64,000 bases of DNA from CAJXQU01 sp965223825 (GTDB lineage Bacteria > Pseudomonadota > Gammaproteobacteria > CAJXQU01), in assembly GCA_965223825.1 (NCBI GenBank), contig OZ245018.1, positions 2,666,001 to 2,730,000 on the forward strand, given 5' to 3'. Below, piece by piece: positions 1-9,241 of the stretch (positions within the stretch are counted from its first letter, which is position 1; each line of letters opens with the position of its first letter). The notes under the pieces were generated by a model that had not been told where the DNA came from, made no database searches, and was given only the letters and a program-made list of their open reading frames with translations. The position numbers were made by a program, and so were the translations under genes.

Positions 1-1
1 T

Positions 2-2011
2 ATTTTGGAATTAGACCCATGGATTCAAATGTTCGATTTGATCCAAGTCTTTCTTGAAGAGGCTAATGACGGCAAACGATTGGATATTCTCCGCCGCAGC
101 TTCTATTTAAAGCTTAACGATAAGATCAGCGAAACCCACCATATCGAAACATGGAAACGTAACCTGATCAGGGAATATATTGATCAATGGGGTTGGGACG
201 ACGAACAAGTCATCGAGCTCGATAATCGTGCTGCTTGGAAGCTGGAAACGGTCATGCGCGAACGAGCCAGTGTCATTCACGCACTCACGAACAGTTATCG
301 TTTTCTCTCCCGCTATGCGCGTCATCAAGCAGAAAATCCGCTAATCAGCGCGTCTGATCTCACTATTCTGGGTCGTCGCCTGTACGCAGCTTTTGAACGC
401 AAAGCGGGCAAAATTGAAATCCTAAACCGCGGTATTGCACCGGACATTCACGAGCCCACTGTCTCACTGCACTACCTAACAACATTACAAGGCGGTGCAT
501 CTTGGGTGCTCTATCGGGGGATCATTCGCGCGCAAGAACTCGGCGACACAACACATTTAAAACGCACAGCGAATCTCATCGACATGCTGACTTGGGCCTA
601 TTTCAATGGCGTGCTCGATCAGAAAAGTAAGATCATGCTGTATCTCCCGAAGGATAATGGCGTCTCACAGCAAGAAATCAAAACGATTTTAGACGCACTC
701 ACTCAGTGCTTTCCCAGCACGGAAAATGAGATCAGTTGCGACATCAGCAACGACGCACTTGAGCAACCTGTGCGTTTAGAACGTGCCGCCTTGTTTGTGA
801 ATGCAGGCCATACGCAAACAACCGATCCTTTCCTCAGCGACACGTTAGTCTCAAGCGAGCGGAGCAATGCACTGAGCTTTGGTGGCCAACACAAGAACCT
901 AGCGATGAGTTTTGATGTGATTTATCAAACCAGTTGGGGCGAAGTAATTACGCATCACTACACTGGCGAAAATGCGCTCATTGAATGCATCACTGACTAC
1001 CTCGCTTGGTCACCATCCGCTGATCAAGGCACTGCGGAAATGATGCAAGTTTTTTGTTATTCACCCGGTTATGGCGCTCAGATCAGGCAAACGCTAAAAG
1101 CGATTTTCACTGATCTCATCGGGCACTTCTCCAGCCGATCTATCGCATCGCCAGGATCTACTGAAAAGGCGGTCACAAAACAGGACGGTCGTTATATTCT
1201 TGAGATAGAAAATGGCTTCCAAAGTCTTGAATTGATCAACGATCAAAGCCTGCACCAACGGATAGAAAACAAGTCCGTATTGTTGAATTACTTAGCGCAA
1301 CCCCAGAGCCACTTTGTTCCAGTGTTTTTCGGTCCGCACGCCTGCCGTGAAACGGTTTTACCGTACATGTATGCGCTGAATAAACCGGACACGTTGCAAT
1401 TATTTTTCTATTTGAAAGATCTGACGGCGAAAATTTACGTGATCGATGAATGCGGCACCTTCTTTTTTGATCAGGTCGCATTCAATAATAAGCACGCGCT
1501 TTTCGGTCAGTTTGAACAATTTGCCGAGACCATCATGGCACGAATTGCTCATGAAGACCTGTCTGCGGCGTTCGACGATATCGAATTCAAAACTGAGCTC
1601 TATCAAATTGACTACGAACCTAAAATACAGGATTTAGAAAAACGCTTTCGCATCTCGCCATTGGAAGTCATGCACGACCGATCAAACAATTTTCTAAAAC
1701 TCCAAGTATTGGTTGATCGCAATGAATCCCGTAAAGATGATCTCGTCATCTACTGCGAAAATAATGAATTCTCCACGCTCGAATACGGTGACTACCTGTT
1801 TGAAGCAGTGGCTGATCAGGTCATGAAATACCGCGGAAGTCGACTCGCCTATCCCGTTTATATTACCGATATTGATATCGGTTCGAGCGTGTTGAATGAT
1901 ACCAAGGTCAGTCATTTACAAGCCGCACATTTATTTGAATACAAAAAGAGTATTGAAGCCCAACTGACGAAAGCACTGAATAAAGTGTCGACATTTTCAT
2001 CCGCGCGTTGA
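2..2011 (+). CDS. cyaA: class I adenylate cyclase, C-terminal part (5' end outside window)
   Basis: This is the C-terminal ~670 residues of a class I (enterobacterial-type) adenylate cyclase, which makes cAMP from ATP for CRP control. The frame is open to the window edge, so the N-terminal catalytic part is missing here. The match to E. coli CyaA, from memory of the family, includes the blocks WGWDDEQ, LDNRAAWK, LGRRLYAAFE and FCYSPG, with conserved order throughout. The protein runs well past the usual enterobacterial C-terminus, as in pseudomonad homologues. The first in-frame TTG at position 5 is not a real start. avtA follows 39 bp downstream on the same strand. Confidence 0.93.
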   Translation: MLELDPWIQMFDLIQVFLEEANDGKRLDILRRSFYLKLNDKISETHHIETWKRNLIREYIDQWGWDDEQVIELDNRAAWKLETVMRERASVIHALTNSYRFLSRYARHQAENPLISASDLTILGRRLYAAFERKAGKIEILNRGIAPDIHEPTVSLHYLTTLQGGASWVLYRGIIRAQELGDTTHLKRTANLIDMLTWAYFNGVLDQKSKIMLYLPKDNGVSQQEIKTILDALTQCFPSTENEISCDISNDALEQPVRLERAALFVNAGHTQTTDPFLSDTLVSSERSNALSFGGQHKNLAMSFDVIYQTSWGEVITHHYTGENALIECITDYLAWSPSADQGTAEMMQVFCYSPGYGAQIRQTLKAIFTDLIGHFSSRSIASPGSTEKAVTKQDGRYILEIENGFQSLELINDQSLHQRIENKSVLLNYLAQPQSHFVPVFFGPHACRETVLPYMYALNKPDTLQLFFYLKDLTAKIYVIDECGTFFFDQVAFNNKHALFGQFEQFAETIMARIAHEDLSAAFDDIEFKTELYQIDYEPKIQDLEKRFRISPLEVMHDRSNNFLKLQVLVDRNESRKDDLVIYCENNEFSTLEYGDYLFEAVADQVMKYRGSRLAYPVYITDIDIGSSVLNDTKVSHLQAAHLFEYKKSIEAQLTKALNKVSTFSSAR

Positions 2012-2050
2012 GTGGCTATACTGGCCGTTTTGGTATGATCCACAGCAACT

Positions 2051-3310
2051 ATGAAGCTTTCCAGTTTCGGAGAAAAATTCACTAGCCATTCCGGTATTCT
2101 GCAAGTCATGGATGATCTCGGTCAGGCGCTAGCCGGGCCGTCAGAAATGATCATGATGGGCGGTGGTAACCCTGGCCATATCCCAGAAGTACAAACGATC
2201 TTTCGTGATCGTATGCATGCGATTATGCAAGATGGCCGACACTTTGAGGATATGATCAGTAATTATGATCCGCCACAAGGCAAACCCGCCTTCGTTGCGG
2301 CCTTAGCCAGACTGTTACGAGACACCTACGGTTGGGAAATTGGTCCAGAAAATATCGCACTCACCCTTGGTAGCCAATCCAGCTTTTTTACCCTGTTTAA
2401 TTTGTTCGCCGGTGAATTTTCTGACGGCTCCAGCAAGAAAATTCTATTTCCTCTCGCCCCAGAATATATCGGCTACTCCGACCTCGGTGTGACAGAAAAC
2501 CTCTTTACCGCACGCAAACCAACTATCGAACATCTCGATTCCCAGACGTTTAAATACCACGTGGATTTTGATGCGTTACGGATCACAGATGATATTGGCG
2601 CTATCTGTGTGTCACGCCCCACCAATCCAACAGGTAATGTTTTGACGGATCAGGAAGTGGCAAAACTGATAGCTCTCGCGGAGGAACATTCGATCCCGTT
2701 GATCTTAGATAACGCCTACGGTCTGCCTTTTCCGAGCATTATCTTCTCGGAAGCCACCCCAGTTTGGAATGCTAATACCATTCTTTGTATGAGTCTGTCT
2801 AAACTCGGTTTACCCGGCACACGAACAGGTATTGTGATCGCGAACGAAAAGGTCATAAACGCGATCACGGGCATGACGGCGATCCTGAATTTATCGGGCA
2901 CCAGCGTTGGCGCAGAGTTATGTCTCGATCTGGTGAACTCCGGTGAGATCATTCGTCTGAGTGAAAACACCATCAAACCGTATTATCAGCAAAAAGCAGA
3001 ACAGGCGATCGCGTGGTTAAACGCGGATTTACAGGGCTATGACGCGCATCTACACAAGGCTGAAGGCGCGCTGTTCTTGTGGTTGTGGTGTCGCGATCTG
3101 CCGATTAGCTCTGCCGAGTTATACGAGCGATTGAAAAGTCGTGGTGTTTTGGTCGTGTCTGGGCATTATTTCTTTCCCGGCTTGGAAGAGGAAAACTGGC
3201 AACATCAGTACGAATGCATCCGCATCACCTATTCACAAGACGCAACTCTCGTTAAAAAAGGTTTGGCTATTCTTGCGGAAGAAATTAAACGCGCTTACGA
3301 CGCTGATTGA
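2051..3310 (+). CDS. avtA: valine--pyruvate aminotransferase
   Basis: Fold-type I PLP aminotransferase of 419 residues, almost exactly the length of E. coli AvtA, which interconverts valine/alanine and their 2-oxo acids. Diagnostic family blocks are MMGGGNPGHIPE near the N-terminus, SNYDPPQGK, LFPLAPEYIGYSD, VSRPTNPTGN and the PLP-lysine region MSLSKLGLPGTRTG. The ATG at 2051 gives the family N-terminus (KLSSFGEKFT, compare FSLFGDKFT in E. coli). No strong Shine-Dalgarno is visible. Its 3' end overlaps the convergent phosphatidyltransferase gene by 26 bp. Confidence 0.93.
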   Translation: MKLSSFGEKFTSHSGILQVMDDLGQALAGPSEMIMMGGGNPGHIPEVQTIFRDRMHAIMQDGRHFEDMISNYDPPQGKPAFVAALARLLRDTYGWEIGPENIALTLGSQSSFFTLFNLFAGEFSDGSSKKILFPLAPEYIGYSDLGVTENLFTARKPTIEHLDSQTFKYHVDFDALRITDDIGAICVSRPTNPTGNVLTDQEVAKLIALAEEHSIPLILDNAYGLPFPSIIFSEATPVWNANTILCMSLSKLGLPGTRTGIVIANEKVINAITGMTAILNLSGTSVGAELCLDLVNSGEIIRLSENTIKPYYQQKAEQAIAWLNADLQGYDAHLHKAEGALFLWLWCRDLPISSAELYERLKSRGVLVVSGHYFFPGLEEENWQHQYECIRITYSQDATLVKKGLAILAEEIKRAYDAD

Positions 3311-3848
3311 TCACATGGCCGATGCTTTTAACGTTGACCTTGGGTTGATCAAGTAAAGACGTGACGATGATTTCCTCCACGGCCGCCAGCACACACAGCA
3401 TCGCTGCAGCCCGGAACAACCAAACAGGCCCTCCCAGAAATAGTAAGATCGATGAGAGTGCCATCGCTGCGGCGGCAATTTTAGTCAACCATGTGTGGTA
3501 GCTGGTCACCCGACCGAATTTGATCAAACCATACAACACCGGCATCACAATACTGCAGATAATCGCGATCACGTAAAACGCTTCTTGTCTGATCACAGCA
3601 GGCCAAAGTAACCAAGCGCAGATCGGAATCGACATGTACACGGCAAAATCACTGATTGAATCCAGCATCGCACCCAATCGCGTCTGCCACGAAAAACGTC
3701 GTGCTAGATATCCATCCAAACCATCGCTGCAAAACGCAATCGCTAATAAAATCAAAAAAGCATCGGCTTGGCCACGCATCGCGAATATAATCAGCACAGG
3801 AACGCTGGCTAACCGCGCGATGCTTAATATGTTCGGCAAATGCTTCAT
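3285..3848 (-). CDS. CDP-alcohol phosphatidyltransferase family membrane protein
   Basis: Integral membrane enzyme of 187 residues that joins an alcohol to a CDP-diacylglycerol-type donor. The signature DGxxAR...G...D...D is complete: D45-G46, A49-R50, G59, D63 and D67. Several hydrophobic segments follow (about residues 14-36, 70-90, 95-112, 120-160). Length and motif resemble PgsA/CLS-like proteins, but the acceptor alcohol cannot be told from sequence, and it is not the typical pgsA context. It is the last gene of a minus-strand run that begins with a diguanylate cyclase and a membrane kinase. Confidence 0.8.
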   Translation of the reverse strand: MKHLPNILSIARLASVPVLIIFAMRGQADAFLILLAIAFCSDGLDGYLARRFSWQTRLGAMLDSISDFAVYMSIPICAWLLWPAVIRQEAFYVIAIICSIVMPVLYGLIKFGRVTSYHTWLTKIAAAAMALSSILLFLGGPVWLFRAAAMLCVLAAVEEIIVTSLLDQPKVNVKSIGHVINQRRKRV

Positions 3849-3853
3849 ATAAA

Positions 3854-4165
3854 TTACGCCCGCTTATCTCCCGAGGTACTCCCGTCTTCTTGCACTTCAT
3901 TTTGTTGCTGCTTAGACGATTTACGTTTTGCTTGCCACAGGCCGGCTTTGTCTGTCATATCACGAGTTTTATCTTTCATCACCTTCAACCAGCGCCTCGC
4001 CCAAGCAAACTCAAGACTCAGAATAGCCAGCCCGGCAGGAATGACAACAATCGCAGGTCCGGGAGTAACAAACATAACCACGCCCAGTAAAACCACTGAA
4101 ATACCGACGACAAAAATAACAATGCGCCGAACGAGTTTGTAAGTGAGGTTAATTGTCTGCTTCAT
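3854..4165 (-). CDS. small PGPGW-type transmembrane protein
   Basis: A 103-residue membrane protein with two adjacent hydrophobic segments (about residues 10-30 and 32-52). The VTPGPAIVVIPAGLAIL block followed by EFAWARRWLK is typical of the PGPGW putative transmembrane family, whose function is unknown. The C-terminal ~40 residues are charged and probably cytoplasmic. Its start overlaps the stop of the YbhP-like gene by 4 bp (ATGA), and 5 bp separate it from the phosphatidyltransferase downstream, so the three are probably translationally coupled. Confidence 0.75.
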   Translation of the reverse strand: MKQTINLTYKLVRRIVIFVVGISVVLLGVVMFVTPGPAIVVIPAGLAILSLEFAWARRWLKVMKDKTRDMTDKAGLWQAKRKSSKQQQNEVQEDGSTSGDKRA

Positions 4166-4929
4166 AACTGTTCACAGAGAAATTCCGCATGCAACGCTGC
4201 GTGGTCAGACAATGCACGCCATTCTTTATCGGCATATCGACCACAGGATTGTGGTAATAAATTGCGGTAGTAAATACGATCAACTGGCAACACGGGATAC
4301 CACACCGGAAACGTCCGAGCACGCTGGCCAGTGAGTTGTTTATAGACATCTTGTAAGCCAATCCGCTGATGCAAACTTTTTTCTGCCTGCCCAAGCCAGT
4401 CGTTAAAATCACCAGCAATGATTAACGGTGCCGTGTCAGGGACGTGGCTGTCGATTCTTTGCGAAAGCCGTCGCAACTGTCGACGACGTGCATTTGCGCT
4501 AAGTGCTAAATGGATACAAAACACATGCATATGTTCAATGTCATTCGGCATTTTGATCACGGCATGCAATAGGCTACGACTCGCCCTACGTGAAGTGGAT
4601 ACGTTTATATTTTCCCAATGTAAAATGGGATATTTACTCAAAATAGCATTACCGTGATGGCCGGAGGAATACACTGCATTTTTGCCATAGGCGAAATGCG
4701 GCCAGAGCTTGTCTGCAAGAAATTCGAACTGAGGGGCGCGAGGCCAGTCATTCATTTTTGCTTCGCGATGACGATGTTCGCCCTGAATTTCTTGCAAAAA
4801 AACCAAGTCCACATCGGCTTTTTCGATCGCTTCACGGATCTGATGTAAGACGAAGCGAAAATTTCCTGCGCTAAAGCCTTTGTGAATATTGTAAGTCAGT
4901 ACCTTTAACGGTACGGCGGCCGTTTTCAT
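4162..4929 (-). CDS. endonuclease/exonuclease/phosphatase family protein (YbhP-like)
   Basis: A 255-residue metal-dependent phosphodiesterase-fold protein. It shows the family landmarks TYNIHKG near residue 12, the metal-binding LQEIQG block, GHHGNAILSKYP, IAGDFNDW and the C-terminal LSDHAALHAEF with the catalytic Asp-His. Best resemblance is to E. coli YbhP, which lies beside cardiolipin synthase ClsB; here too a phospholipid-type gene is nearby. The substrate is unknown. The gene overlaps the kinase stop upstream by 4 bp and the PGPGW gene downstream by 4 bp. Confidence 0.82.
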   Translation of the reverse strand: MKTAAVPLKVLTYNIHKGFSAGNFRFVLHQIREAIEKADVDLVFLQEIQGEHRHREAKMNDWPRAPQFEFLADKLWPHFAYGKNAVYSSGHHGNAILSKYPILHWENINVSTSRRASRSLLHAVIKMPNDIEHMHVFCIHLALSANARRRQLRRLSQRIDSHVPDTAPLIIAGDFNDWLGQAEKSLHQRIGLQDVYKQLTGQRARTFPVWYPVLPVDRIYYRNLLPQSCGRYADKEWRALSDHAALHAEFLCEQL

Positions 4930-6920
4930 GGGACAGGTCGACCACCACCTAACTGTTCGCGTACCGCTTCGTTATTTTCGTTGCTGGCTGGTGCGCCTTT
5001 TGACTTTAAAAAATCCAGCATCTTTTCAAACTCTGTGCGGAGTTGTGAGGTTGGCTCAGGCCGTTTCGGTACGGCGTATTCTTCTATCGTCACCCCTTCA
5101 CGAGTAACGGTCGAGGTTTTATCTTCTATCGTCGGCGGGGTTTCAGTCCCCGTTCCTGTTTCAGAGGCTGGGTTTTCAGCCGTTGTTAGGGGAGTTTCGG
5201 GCGCACGATAAATGGGTTTACTGGCTGGACGCGTTTGTTCAACCGGAGCCCGCTGTGTGATCACCGGCTCTTCAGGCTCCTCATCAAGTAGAATCGCACC
5301 CGGTGGTAATTCTGAAACTACCGTTGCCTCTGGGACTTCCTCTTCGAAATTCGGATTATCAAGCAAGATGTAGGCATCGGGCTTAGGCTCAGTTTGGTTC
5401 ATTAGCGGATCAGGTTGTGAAAAACTCTCTTGTCCTGGTAAGAGTTGTCCTTGTGATTCTGGATAAAGCGGATCATCATCCAGAGCATTTGTTTGCATCT
5501 GATCAGACGATTGTGTGTTTTCTAATGGAACGGCTGGTGAACCCTCTGACGACGCGCTGGGCAATGTAACTTGCGGAGTCAGAGACGTGGGGGTTCTCAC
5601 ATCGGATGTTTCAGGAATCATATTGATCACTTCTTGTGTCGAGATCGGATCAATAAGCGTATTCGTCTCTTGATCTGCTGGTGGCACAGGCATCAAAGGA
5701 ATCGTATCTTCCGTTTCAGAGATGTAACCCTGCTGATCAACATCACGCACTTTCTCAAAATTCGTTGCGAGAAAAGCACCGGCCAGTACGATCAACAAGC
5801 CGATAACCAATTTAAGCCCTCGATGGAAACCTTGCTTATGTGCTACTTCTATCGATGTCGTATCCGGTTCAGCCGTCACACCACCTTCGACATCAAACGC
5901 AGTATTCGGGTTGTACACGCGCGTTGCCGTTTGAGTTAATGACTCACGCACTACGGAGACGATTTCATTTGAAATCTGTCCGGAAATGGCGATCGGCTCT
6001 GGCAAACTCGATTCACCTGAGATAATCGATTCGCGCCATGCTTCTACCGATTGCGGACGCTCACGGGTTAAAAACCGTAAGCCTTGATCAATACTCTCGA
6101 CAAACTGATCCGAATAGCGCTGATCGGCCAGTTCACGACAGGCAATATACGTGTCTTTTTCATTACCGGTTAAAGCTTCTCCACGTGAGATCGCATCGGC
6201 GGGTGCAACCCCGGTGACGGTTCGGTACAGCGTTGCTGCCATGCCGTAAATATCCGTCCAAGGACCTTGTTTATCACTCTTGCTGACGTATTGTTCGATC
6301 GGTGCATAACCAGGTGAGACGAGTGACGTCAATGTGTGCGTTTCGATCTGCATGGATTGACGTGCCGATCCGAAATCCAACAACACTGGTGTGCCATCCG
6401 TGCGGACAAAAATATTCGACGGTTTGATATCGCGATGGACATAACCTGCGTCGTGCATTAATTCCAAACCATCCAAGATCGGGAATAAAATATTTAATAG
6501 ATCAGACTCATCCAGAAACTTTTGTCGCACGAGAATTTCTTTCAGACTCACACCTTGCTCGTAGCGCATGACCATGTAGGCGGTGTTATTCGCTTCAAAC
6601 GTGTTCATAACACGCACGATGTTGGGGTGATCGAACTGATCGAGAATACGCGCTTCTTCAATGAAGCGTTCTAAACCCCATTTAAAACGATCCTGCATTT
6701 CTTCAGAAACGGGACGCACTGTGTCGTCACCATCGCGCATAGCGTATTGGCCGGGTAGAAATTCTTTGATCGCGACCATGCGATTGAGATTCACATCGCG
6801 TGCAAGATAGGTAATCCCGAATGCGCCCTGCCCAAGAACCGCTTTGATTTGATACCAAAGCAATTCATAGCCGGCTTTTAGTGCATTGCGCGGCGCATTC
6901 TTATCAAACTGTTGATTCAT
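4926..6920 (-). CDS. membrane-anchored serine/threonine protein kinase
   Basis: Eukaryotic-type Ser/Thr kinase of 664 residues. All catalytic landmarks are intact: glycine loop GQGAFG (30-35), ATP-binding Lys52 in VAIKEF, HRDIKPSN (162-169), DFG (182-184) and a YAPIEQY activation-segment end. A single transmembrane helix at about 369-386 is followed by a ~280-residue Pro/Glu/Thr/Ser-rich, probably extracytoplasmic tail with no recognised sensor domain. An in-frame TTG at 6986 gives a longer reading frame, but it sits deep in the GGDEF gene, so I chose the ATG at 6920. That ATG overlaps the upstream gene's 3' end by 17 bp and begins just before the kinase fold. Confidence 0.87.
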   Translation of the reverse strand: MNQQFDKNAPRNALKAGYELLWYQIKAVLGQGAFGITYLARDVNLNRMVAIKEFLPGQYAMRDGDDTVRPVSEEMQDRFKWGLERFIEEARILDQFDHPNIVRVMNTFEANNTAYMVMRYEQGVSLKEILVRQKFLDESDLLNILFPILDGLELMHDAGYVHRDIKPSNIFVRTDGTPVLLDFGSARQSMQIETHTLTSLVSPGYAPIEQYVSKSDKQGPWTDIYGMAATLYRTVTGVAPADAISRGEALTGNEKDTYIACRELADQRYSDQFVESIDQGLRFLTRERPQSVEAWRESIISGESSLPEPIAISGQISNEIVSVVRESLTQTATRVYNPNTAFDVEGGVTAEPDTTSIEVAHKQGFHRGLKLVIGLLIVLAGAFLATNFEKVRDVDQQGYISETEDTIPLMPVPPADQETNTLIDPISTQEVINMIPETSDVRTPTSLTPQVTLPSASSEGSPAVPLENTQSSDQMQTNALDDDPLYPESQGQLLPGQESFSQPDPLMNQTEPKPDAYILLDNPNFEEEVPEATVVSELPPGAILLDEEPEEPVITQRAPVEQTRPASKPIYRAPETPLTTAENPASETGTGTETPPTIEDKTSTVTREGVTIEEYAVPKRPEPTSQLRTEFEKMLDFLKSKGAPASNENNEAVREQLGGGRPVP

Positions 6921-7950
6921 CGTATGTAACAACCCGATTACGACCGGACTCCTTGGCTCTGTATACGGCATCGTCCGCCGCCTCAACTAAATGATGCGCC
7001 AGCGCCTCTACGGAGTCTGATGCGTCCATGTCCTGTGTGGTTGCAATACCGATAGAGGCAGTGACGTTGAACTCGTCATCCTCGGTTTCATAATGCCAGG
7101 CTTCAATACGTTTACGGATCCGTTCCGCGATTTCAATGGATAAGGCCAGATCAGCTTGTGCCAGAACGACCGCAAACTCTTCACCACCATAGCGTGCGAC
7201 GACATCCACTGTGCGTAACTGTTCACGAATAATTCTCGCCACCGCACGCAACACATCATCACCTACTTGATGTCCATGTGTGTCATTGATCACTTTAAAA
7301 TGATCAAGATCGATAAACAAAAAACCCAGCTCAGCATTACCCCGACGTGCGCGCTCAACTTCTTCTAATAACCGTTGATCAAAAAAGCGACGGTTATTTA
7401 CGCCCGTCAACCCATCCGTGAGGCCGATAAAACGCAGCCGCTCGCGGATTTCTGCGGTTTCCAAGCAAACGGATAAAACTGCGGCAAGATGTTCAAGAAA
7501 ATCCGTCGACGATTCCGCTTTGAATCGCTCCCAATCGTAACTGCCTAGATTTAATGATCCGATGAGTTTGCGATTTCGGATTAGGGGCAACACCGCAACA
7601 CTTCCAAAACGTTGCTCTGTTTTAGAAAAAAGCGACGCATGGATGCGCGCGCGGTATGGGCCCAACGTTGGACGGCGTGATCCATCAAACACGACTTCGA
7701 GTGCACGCAAACTGTCGGTTAAAAAGAGTTCTGGAAAATCTTCAAGCGAGGTGCCGGTTGAATCGAGCAGGCGATGAAATGTGTATTCAGGATCGTGCAA
7801 CGTCAAGCTGACTTGATCCCAACCGGCATCTGCACTGTTGTCGTACATGACCATATGCAGCAAGTCCTGCAAAGTGGTACACCGTAATAATCGCAGCTCC
7901 AATGTCTGAAAACGACGCCAACGTTTTTCGTTACGCCGCCCTTCAGCCAC
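6904..7950 (-). CDS. diguanylate cyclase with DUF484/GAF-like N-terminal domain
   Basis: Makes c-di-GMP from two GTP. The C-terminal GGDEF domain (about 175-345) begins with GLTDGLTGVNNRRFF and has an active-site RYGGEEFAVVL. The N-terminal ~160 residues look like a DUF484/GAF sensory domain. The listed start is a GTG with no Shine-Dalgarno. The frame is open upstream to the stop of the isocitrate dehydrogenase gene, contains no ATG, GTG or TTG there, and encodes plausible DUF484 sequence. A strong GAGAGGTGA lies 7 nt before an in-frame ATC at 7995, which may be the real start (see findings). The kinase gene overlaps its 3' end. Confidence 0.85.
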   Translation of the reverse strand: MAEGRRNEKRWRRFQTLELRLLRCTTLQDLLHMVMYDNSADAGWDQVSLTLHDPEYTFHRLLDSTGTSLEDFPELFLTDSLRALEVVFDGSRRPTLGPYRARIHASLFSKTEQRFGSVAVLPLIRNRKLIGSLNLGSYDWERFKAESSTDFLEHLAAVLSVCLETAEIRERLRFIGLTDGLTGVNNRRFFDQRLLEEVERARRGNAELGFLFIDLDHFKVINDTHGHQVGDDVLRAVARIIREQLRTVDVVARYGGEEFAVVLAQADLALSIEIAERIRKRIEAWHYETEDDEFNVTASIGIATTQDMDASDSVEALAHHLVEAADDAVYRAKESGRNRVVTYDESTV

Positions 7951-7992
7951 TAGATTATCTAAATGCCGCTGGGTTTGCTTGCTTGTTACAGA

Positions 7993-8008
7993 GATAACTT
8001 CACCTCTC
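7993..8008 (-). promoter_or_regulatory. strong ribosome binding site facing an ATC codon
   Basis: On the minus strand the segment reads GAGAGGTGAAGTT then ATC. The AGG-containing Shine-Dalgarno is spaced normally for initiation at the ATC (7995-7993), which is in frame with the diguanylate cyclase and 15 codons before its first conventional start (GTG, 7950). The GTG inside this element opens only a five-codon peptide in another frame. Non-AUG starts of this kind are known, for example AUU in infC. Confidence 0.45.
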
Positions 8009-8028
8009 GATTTCTGATCACAAAGTGA

Positions 8029-9072
8029 TCACGCCTGCATTGAGTTGATTTGCGCAATGACCGCATCGGTGAATTCTGTCGTACTTGCGTTACCGCCTAG
8101 ATCACCAGTCAGCGTTTTACCTTGCTTCAGCAAGATATCCAATGCATTACGGATCAATGTTGCTTTTTCTTGCATTTTGACGTGATCAAGCATCATCGCA
8201 GCGCCGAGAATCAATGCCGTCGGATTCGCTAACCCTTTACCGGCAATATCTGGAGCAGAACCATGCACAGCCTCAAACAGTGCTGCGTCGTGCCCAATAT
8301 TGCCACCCGGTGCGAGACCTAAGCCGCCAACTAAACCTGCGATCTCATCTGAAAGAATATCGCCGAACATATTCGTCGTCACGATTACATCAAATTGGCC
8401 CGGATTAAGGACAAGCTGCATCGCGGTGTTATCGACGATTTTATCTTCAATTTCAAGACGATCGCGATATTTATCACCAACTTCATAACAAGTCTCTAAA
8501 AATAATCCAGTCAATTCTTTCAGAATATTCGCTTTATGCACAATCGTCACTTTCTTACGATTATTTCGTACCGCATAGTCAAACGCATACTCTGCAATCC
8601 GTCGGCAACCGAAACGGGTGTTGTAACTGGTCGATTCGACAACCGCCTTCGGATCGTCACCAACAGGCACGACGTGCTCAGCACCGACATACATACCTTC
8701 TAAGTTTTCTCTGATTAATACCAGATCAATATCTTTATAACGTCCAGTATCCACGAAGGTATGTGCTGGCCGTACATTCGCGAAAAGTTTAAAAGTTTCG
8801 CGTAAACGCACATTCACAGACCGAAAACCACCGCCGATGGGTGTTGTCAGCGGACCTTTGAGCGCCAGCTTGTTGCGTCGGATCGAGTCAATAACGTCTT
8901 GTGGAATGGTATCGCCATGCTTTTCGACTGCAGCCAAGCCGGCAAGTTGCTCATCCCATTCAAACGGGGCGCCTACTGCGTCGAGCACACGCAAAGTTGC
9001 TTCGACAATCTCAGGGCCGATGCCATCACCTCGGATCAAGGTGGCGGGAATTCGCTTTTCAGTATCTGTCAT
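8029..9072 (-). CDS. icd: NAD-dependent isocitrate dehydrogenase (isocitrate/isopropylmalate family)
   Basis: Oxidative decarboxylation of isocitrate to 2-oxoglutarate in the cytoplasm. The 347-residue length fits the compact bacterial NAD-type enzymes. Landmarks are RGDGIGPEIV at the N-terminus, the substrate loop SVNVRLRETF, RENLEGMYVG, the metal-binding NMFGDILSDE and the cofactor loop EAVHGSAPDIAGKGLANP. In that loop Asp-Ile replaces the Lys-Tyr pair of NADP-dependent enzymes, which points to NAD. NAD-linked enzymes are common in methylotrophs and autotrophs with a mainly biosynthetic citric-acid branch (established knowledge). The diguanylate cyclase follows in the same frame after the stop. 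Confidence 0.88.
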   Translation of the reverse strand: MTDTEKRIPATLIRGDGIGPEIVEATLRVLDAVGAPFEWDEQLAGLAAVEKHGDTIPQDVIDSIRRNKLALKGPLTTPIGGGFRSVNVRLRETFKLFANVRPAHTFVDTGRYKDIDLVLIRENLEGMYVGAEHVVPVGDDPKAVVESTSYNTRFGCRRIAEYAFDYAVRNNRKKVTIVHKANILKELTGLFLETCYEVGDKYRDRLEIEDKIVDNTAMQLVLNPGQFDVIVTTNMFGDILSDEIAGLVGGLGLAPGGNIGHDAALFEAVHGSAPDIAGKGLANPTALILGAAMMLDHVKMQEKATLIRNALDILLKQGKTLTGDLGGNASTTEFTDAVIAQINSMQA

Positions 9073-9241
9073 AGTGTGGTGTCCAGTTGTAAGATTAATA
9101 ATTGTATTTGTTGAATCTTATATGAAATAAGCGCTCAATTGCTGAACAAAATGTTACACCATATTGCGTTGCATCACCTTAACAAGCGGGTATTTCGTGA
9201 TCCGTTTATCATACAGATCTGCTACAATTGAGGCCTTGCTC

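Noticed and set aside
6921..6986. Upstream TTG start for the kinase gene
   Set aside because: It lies inside the conserved end of the GGDEF domain of the preceding gene and adds residues with no kinase similarity.
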